Source: Clostridiales bacterium
GTDB lineage: Bacteria; Bacillota; Clostridia; Christensenellales; Borkfalkiaceae
Assembly (NCBI GenBank): GCA_021635425.1
Contig: JAJWOJ010000091.1
Span: 1-7,396, forward strand
Reading direction: 5' to 3'
Length of the DNA stretch: 7,396 bases
Part shown: positions 1-4,400 of the stretch, piece by piece
Layout of the letters: every line of letters starts with the position of its first letter
Position numbering within the stretch: the stretch's first letter is position 1
Made by a program: the position numbers and the translations under genes
Notes under the pieces: model-generated
Told to the model about the DNA's origin: nothing
Database searches by the model: none
What the model saw: only the letters and a program-made list of their open reading frames with translations

Positions 1-829
1 TTTTAACGGTGGAGGTCTGTGTCGCGGCAAGTTTTCCTTTCTGATCCGCCGCGCTGAAATCATATTCGTAAACGTCGAGCTGGATGTAGCCTTCGAAACC
101 GATTTTGTGTGCAGAACCTGCTTTATCGAGCATTGCCTGCGTTAACTCAGGTTTGGAAACGACGGCTACCGACTTTTTAGCGGATATCGTCGGGTATGCT
201 TTTGAAGTTGCGACGACGACTATATCTTTATCGCCGTCAACGTTATCCGCCGCAACGACGGTGAACTTGTTCCCTTCTGCCGAAAATTCTTTTGCATACT
301 CCTTTCCTTCGATGATTTGCCAATCAACTCCTGTATCGAAGCCTTTTTCGCCGCCCGTTACCGTTGCGGTAAACACCGCCGAAGCGTTTTGCGCGGAAGC
401 TCCGCTCTTGATTGTTGTAGTCGAACTCGTGATAGCGATTTTTACCTTAGAAACGTCGAAAGGTTCTTTATAAGGAACGAATCTGACTTCCGCGCTCTTG
501 TCTGTCGTATAAGACGAACCGTCTGCGCCTCTTACGTTTGCGCTTACGACGATCGTATGCTCTTTTTCGATATCTTTGAGCTGATAATCGGGTTCGTTTA
601 CCCATTCTCCGCTTCCGCCGTCAACTTCGACGATATAAACGTTTACGTTTGCAATCGCGTCCCAGGTGACAAGACCGGAGTTGTCTACTTTTACGTTCTG
701 GGGAGCGGTTGTTTTAACGACGTCGGAACCGCTTTCCGACTCGCTCGACGGCTTTTCCCCGCACGACGTAACAAACGCAAAGGTCATCGCAACTGCTAAT
801 ATTAAACCGATAATTCTCTTTATTTTCAT
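1..829 (-). CDS. Surface lipoprotein with Fn3-like and Ig-like domains, C-terminus outside window
   Basis: The first 276 residues are visible and the frame is still open at base 1. The start is ATG at 829, set by a strong ribosome binding site. The N-terminus is a lipoprotein signal: MKIKR, a hydrophobic core, and the lipobox VTSC with the lipidated Cys at residue 23. A short Ser/Glu-rich tether follows (GEKPSSESESGSD). Residues about 41-118 look like an Fn3 domain (APQNVKVDNSGLVTWDAIAN, then VYIVEVDG and HTIVVSANVRG). Residues about 127-225 look like a bacterial Ig-like domain (VFTATVTGG, VDWQIIEG, DIVVVATSK, SVAVV). A third region starts near 226 (PELTQAMLDKAGS, then IGFEGYIQLDVYEYD) and is cut off. 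The protein should sit on the outer face of the cytoplasmic membrane. Its function cannot be named; as the third gene of the operon it may assist the protease or bind ligands. Confidence 0.88.
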   Translation of the reverse strand, partial: MKIKRIIGLILAVAMTFAFVTSCGEKPSSESESGSDVVKTTAPQNVKVDNSGLVTWDAIANVNVYIVEVDGGSGEWVNEPDYQLKDIEKEHTIVVSANVRGADGSSYTTDKSAEVRFVPYKEPFDVSKVKIAITSSTTTIKSGASAQNASAVFTATVTGGEKGFDTGVDWQIIEGKEYAKEFSAEGNKFTVVAADNVDGDKDIVVVATSKAYPTISAKKSVAVVSKPELTQAMLDKAGSAHKIGFEGYIQLDVYEYDFSAADQKGKLAATQTSTVK

Positions 830-837
830 TGCTCTGC

Positions 838-844
838 CCTCCTT
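838..844 (-). promoter_or_regulatory. Ribosome binding site of the lipoprotein gene, overlapping the upstream stop
   Basis: The minus strand reads AAGGAGG followed by 8 bases and the ATG at 829. This is a full-strength Shine-Dalgarno sequence. Its first two bases are the AA of the TAA stop codon (845-843) of the 195-residue protein. It fixes the lipoprotein start and repeats the stop/SD overlap seen at the previous junction. Confidence 0.85.
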
Positions 845-1430
845 ATGCGTTGTAATCGTATTCTATCGCGACGCTTACCGTTCTGTCCGTTTTCGTCGTA
901 TATTCGTAATTTACGCTTGCAATCTTTTTGCCCGTAAACTTTGCTTTAACCGTAACGTCGCCCTCCGCCTGAGGCGCGCTGCCCGCAAAAAGCTTGCCGA
1001 GATTTTCGGCTTTAACCTTGCCCGTAAACTCGCCTTTTTTGAATGTGTAATCGCTTTCGAAAACACTCAAATCAAAACTTATTACGACAAGAGCCGATCT
1101 GTCGATTTCGCCCTCTTCCGTAACGGTGTCGGTTTCGAAATCCATTTTGTAATCGTTAAGCTTTTTTTCCGTGGTTACGATTTCGGCATTGTCGCCCGAT
1201 TTGAATGTTAAGACAGCGGTTTTTCCGTAAACCTGCGTATCTCCGCTCTTAATTTCGGACACTTCGGTGACCTTTTTTACGGTGGTCATCGATTGCGCGT
1301 AATAATCGCTTAATTTTTCCTTTTTAGCGCCGCCCCCGAGAACGAGGATAAGCGTTATCGTTACCGCTATGGCGACGATCAAAACCGCCGCCGCGATAAT
1401 TGTTTTTTTATTTTTAACGTTCAATTTCAT
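843..1430 (-). CDS. Small membrane-anchored extracytoplasmic protein of unknown function
   Basis: I do not recognise the family. The 195-residue product begins with a short basic stretch (MKLNVKNKK), then one hydrophobic helix at about residues 10-31 (IIAAAVLIVAIAVTITLILV), followed by GGG and a charged soluble domain. There is no convincing signal peptidase site or lipobox, so it is predicted to be a type II single-pass protein with its C-terminus outside. The soluble part has no Cys. It looks like alternating beta strands (TAVLTFKSG, SALVVISFDLS, DVTVKAKFTG, IASVNYEYTT, VSVAIEYDYNA) with one short helix near 141-149. A LolA-like or similar one-sheet fold is possible but speculative. It starts 11 bases after the protease stop and ends 13 bases before the lipoprotein start, so it is almost certainly co-expressed with both. 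A partner, chaperone or inhibitor of the protease is conceivable from context only. Confidence 0.88.
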   Translation of the reverse strand: MKLNVKNKKTIIAAAVLIVAIAVTITLILVLGGGAKKEKLSDYYAQSMTTVKKVTEVSEIKSGDTQVYGKTAVLTFKSGDNAEIVTTEKKLNDYKMDFETDTVTEEGEIDRSALVVISFDLSVFESDYTFKKGEFTGKVKAENLGKLFAGSAPQAEGDVTVKAKFTGKKIASVNYEYTTKTDRTVSVAIEYDYNA

Positions 1431-1437
1431 GCGCTTT

Positions 1438-1443
1438 CACCTC
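1438..1443 (-). promoter_or_regulatory. Ribosome binding site of the 195-residue protein, overlapping the protease stop
   Basis: Reading the minus strand, GAGGTG lies 7 bases before the ATG at 1430. Its first two bases are the GA of the protease stop codon TGA (1444-1442). This supports the ATG at 1430 as the start and suggests that ribosomes ending on the protease reinitiate here. Confidence 0.75.
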
Positions 1444-4400
1444 AGAAAAATCTCTTTTTTAATACTATCGCGAGAAGACCTGATAAAAATCCGATACCCG
1501 TAACGTCTGCCGCGTTTGCCGAGGCGGAAGCCTCAGAAGTTTTAAACTTAAAGCCCGAAAGCTCGTCGATATCCTTAGCTTCTTCTTCGACAGAGTTCAG
1601 ATAGTTTGCAAACGAAGCCGAGAACGCCGAAAACTTTTCGTTGCTTAAGATATTTCTTTCTTCGGCGGTAAGCTCGTCGATTTTAAGCGTAATGTCGCGC
1701 AAAGTTCCGAGATATCCGATATCGAAAGTTTCGGGAAGGGCGTTTATCGCTTTTTCTATGCTCTTTACGTTATCCGTTGCCGTGTCGAGTTTCAGAAGTC
1801 TGATCTTTTCCTTTGCGTCGGCAAGAACCTTTTCAAGTTCTTCCCATTCCGCGATGTCTACGCCGAATTTGTCGCAATCTTCTTTTTGCTTCTGAGCGGC
1901 GTTCATAGCGGTTATTGCGCTTGTTACCGTCTTTTCGTCAAAAAGAGTTATCGAACCGAGTTTTTCCTTTATTTCTCTTGCGGATTTAAGGAACTCGGAC
2001 GTATATTTATCCATTACGATTTTTCCGCTTCTGCTCGCTTCCTCGACCTTTCCGAAATATGCTTCGTAAATAAGCGAATCGTAACCTTCGAGATTTTCGT
2101 TAGACGGAAGCACCATGTTGATTGCGGAAACGCTTCCCGCCAACGCGACGAAGTTGCAATAACAAAGCTCGTACTGGAAGATATCGGGATATGCGTGCAA
2201 CAATCCGTATCCTGCCGCTTTTTCGTCGAGTTTAAGGTTGCTGTTGTATTTGTTTTCGAGAACAGGCGCTTTATACGACGAGAAGTGAACGGTAAGTTCT
2301 ACGTTTCTTCCTCTGTAACCGTAAAACGCGTAGTTGCCTATATACTCGAGAGATTCGGGGAAGATAATATCGGTTATCTGATCGTTCTGGTTGCCCGCGA
2401 ACGCGTCGATTCTCGTCGTACCTTCGTAAACGTTGAGATATTCCGTTCTGTCATCGTCCTCGTCTCTGAGATTTGCGGGAACGGACGAAAGCTGCCGGTT
2501 GCCGTTTTTAAGCTTGACGTAAAGCGAACCTTCGTTTAAAAGAACGCTTCCGAGATCAACGGGTTTATCGTAACCCGATTCTCCGTCTCTTGTTTTGAAT
2601 CTTCTGAGATAGGTACATCCGTAGAACGCGGCTTCGCCGACGCTTTTAAGATTTTCGGTAACCGTAAACTCTCTGAAGTTTTTGTTAGTTATCGATTCAA
2701 ATGCGTTGTTCCCTATTTTTTCGAGTTTATAAGCAAAGAAATCTTCGATATTTGTGTTTTTGAACGCATATGCTCCGACTTCTTTAAGCGAACCCGCGCT
2801 AAGCTGCCCCGAAAGGGCTGTACAGTTCATAAACGCCGCTTCGCCGATGTATTTCGCTTCGGAAATGTTTATCCCGTTAAGTACGGACACGTCGTCGCGG
2901 TTTGCGGGAAGAGGCTGAGTGAACGCATAATCTCCGATATACTCTACGTTATCGAGGTTTACCGTCTTTAACGCGTTGCACATCGCGAACATATATTTAC
3001 CGACTCTCGTAGCCGAGCCGCCGAGCGTAACTTTTTCGAGAGACGAACAGCCGTAGAACAAATAGTTTCCGTTGAAGTGCATCAAATCTGCCGCGTCGCC
3101 GTCTTTCGTATCGACGTTCGAGGGGAAAGAAACTTCATCGGGAACGGTTATTTCTCTGAGCATATAGCAACCGAAGAACGCGCCTTCGCCGATATTTCTC
3201 AAGGTAGACGGAAGGGGTATCGTCGTGAAGATCGGTCCGTTCGTAAGGTTATAACCCGCAAACGCGCCGTCTCCTATCGTTTCAAGCGTTTCTTCTCCGT
3301 TTTCTTTGGTAAATACAACCGCGGAAAGAGCCGAACAGTTTGCAAACGCGCCGTTTTCGATTGTCTTAACTCCGTAAAGTTCTGCCGTTTCGAGTTTCGT
3401 ACAACCGTAAAACATCTGCATCGGAATAACTTCGGTAACGTTGTCGAAGACAATCTTTGTAAGGTTTTTGGAATTGGTGAAGGTCGCGTTGCCGAGTTTC
3501 AACTCGCCGTTCGTTCCTTCCACTCTTACAAACTCCGCTCTCACAAGCGCGCCGCAGGACTGGAATACGCCGAGTCCTAATTCTCCGCCGCCTTCGCCGA
3601 TTCTGACCGTAGCCGATTCGAGATAAGATTCGAAGAACACGCCTTCGCCGAGCTTCGTGCCGTTTTCAAGATTTAAAACGACTTTCTTTATTCCCGAAGT
3701 TCTGAACGCGTAGTTTCCGAACGATTTAACGTATTCGATATTCTCTACCGTAAGACCTTTGACTTTGTCGTTACCGTCTTTTACCGTTCCTGCAAACGCG
3801 AAAGCATAATCCCCGATAGTTATATTGTTGTTTTCGGGAAGAATTACTTCGGTGAGTCCTTCGCAATATTCGAATGCGTAAGAACCTATTTTGCAATCGG
3901 GATTCTTTATTATAAGTTTGGATATCTTCACTCCGCTGAACGCGCCGGAAGCGATTTCGTCAACGTCTTCGCCTACGACGTAAGTTCCGTAGTCAACGCC
4001 CGTTACGGCAAGATATATCGTCCTTCCGTCTTTGGAAGTGAGAAGTCTTCCGTCGGCAGACGTACCGTATTCGGCGTTTTCGGGATCGACCGCAAACTTC
4101 GAAAGATTGCTGTTTCTGAATACCGATCCGTCTACGCTTGTAAGTTCGGTCGTCTTTCCGAACTCGAGCGTTGTGAAGTTGTTTTTGATTTTATCGGGGA
4201 AACGTCTTCTGAGCGTCGTATCCGTTTCGTCCATATAGAAGCAATAGTTGCCGAGAGACGTCTTTCCTTCGGGAAGCCTGAACGTTACAAGACCCGTTGC
4301 GTTATAGAAAGTCTGATCGCCGAACTTATCTATCGTTACGCCGTCGCCATAGACGAAATCCGTGAGCGATACGCATCTCGAGAACGCGCCTACGCCGATA

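Noticed and set aside
830..842. Possible terminator or promoter between the genes
   Set aside because: The gaps of 11 and 13 bases are filled by ribosome binding sites and leave no room for a hairpin terminator or a -35/-10 promoter.
105..1211. Overlapping open frames on the plus strand (105-473, 317-799, 666-1211)
   Set aside because: They lie antisense to the lipoprotein and the 195-residue protein, cross the gene boundary, have no sensible ribosome binding sites and give low-complexity or Arg/Phe/Val-rich products without domains. They follow from the CG-ending codons of the true genes.
1724..1738. LPETF, resembling the LPXTG sortase motif, in the protease tail
   Set aside because: It lies about 95 residues before the C-terminus inside the helical stalk, has Phe instead of Gly, and is not followed by a hydrophobic segment. 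It is a chance match.
1641..2539. Plus-strand open frames 1641-1895 and 1886-2539
   Set aside because: They are antisense to well-supported protease stalk and LRR coding sequence; their translations show no recognisable fold and resemble reversed LRR codons.
3077..3626. Plus-strand open frames 3077-3580 and 3441-3626
   Set aside because: They are antisense to regular LRR units whose reading frame is clearly under protein-level constraint; the products are Arg/Phe-rich and featureless.
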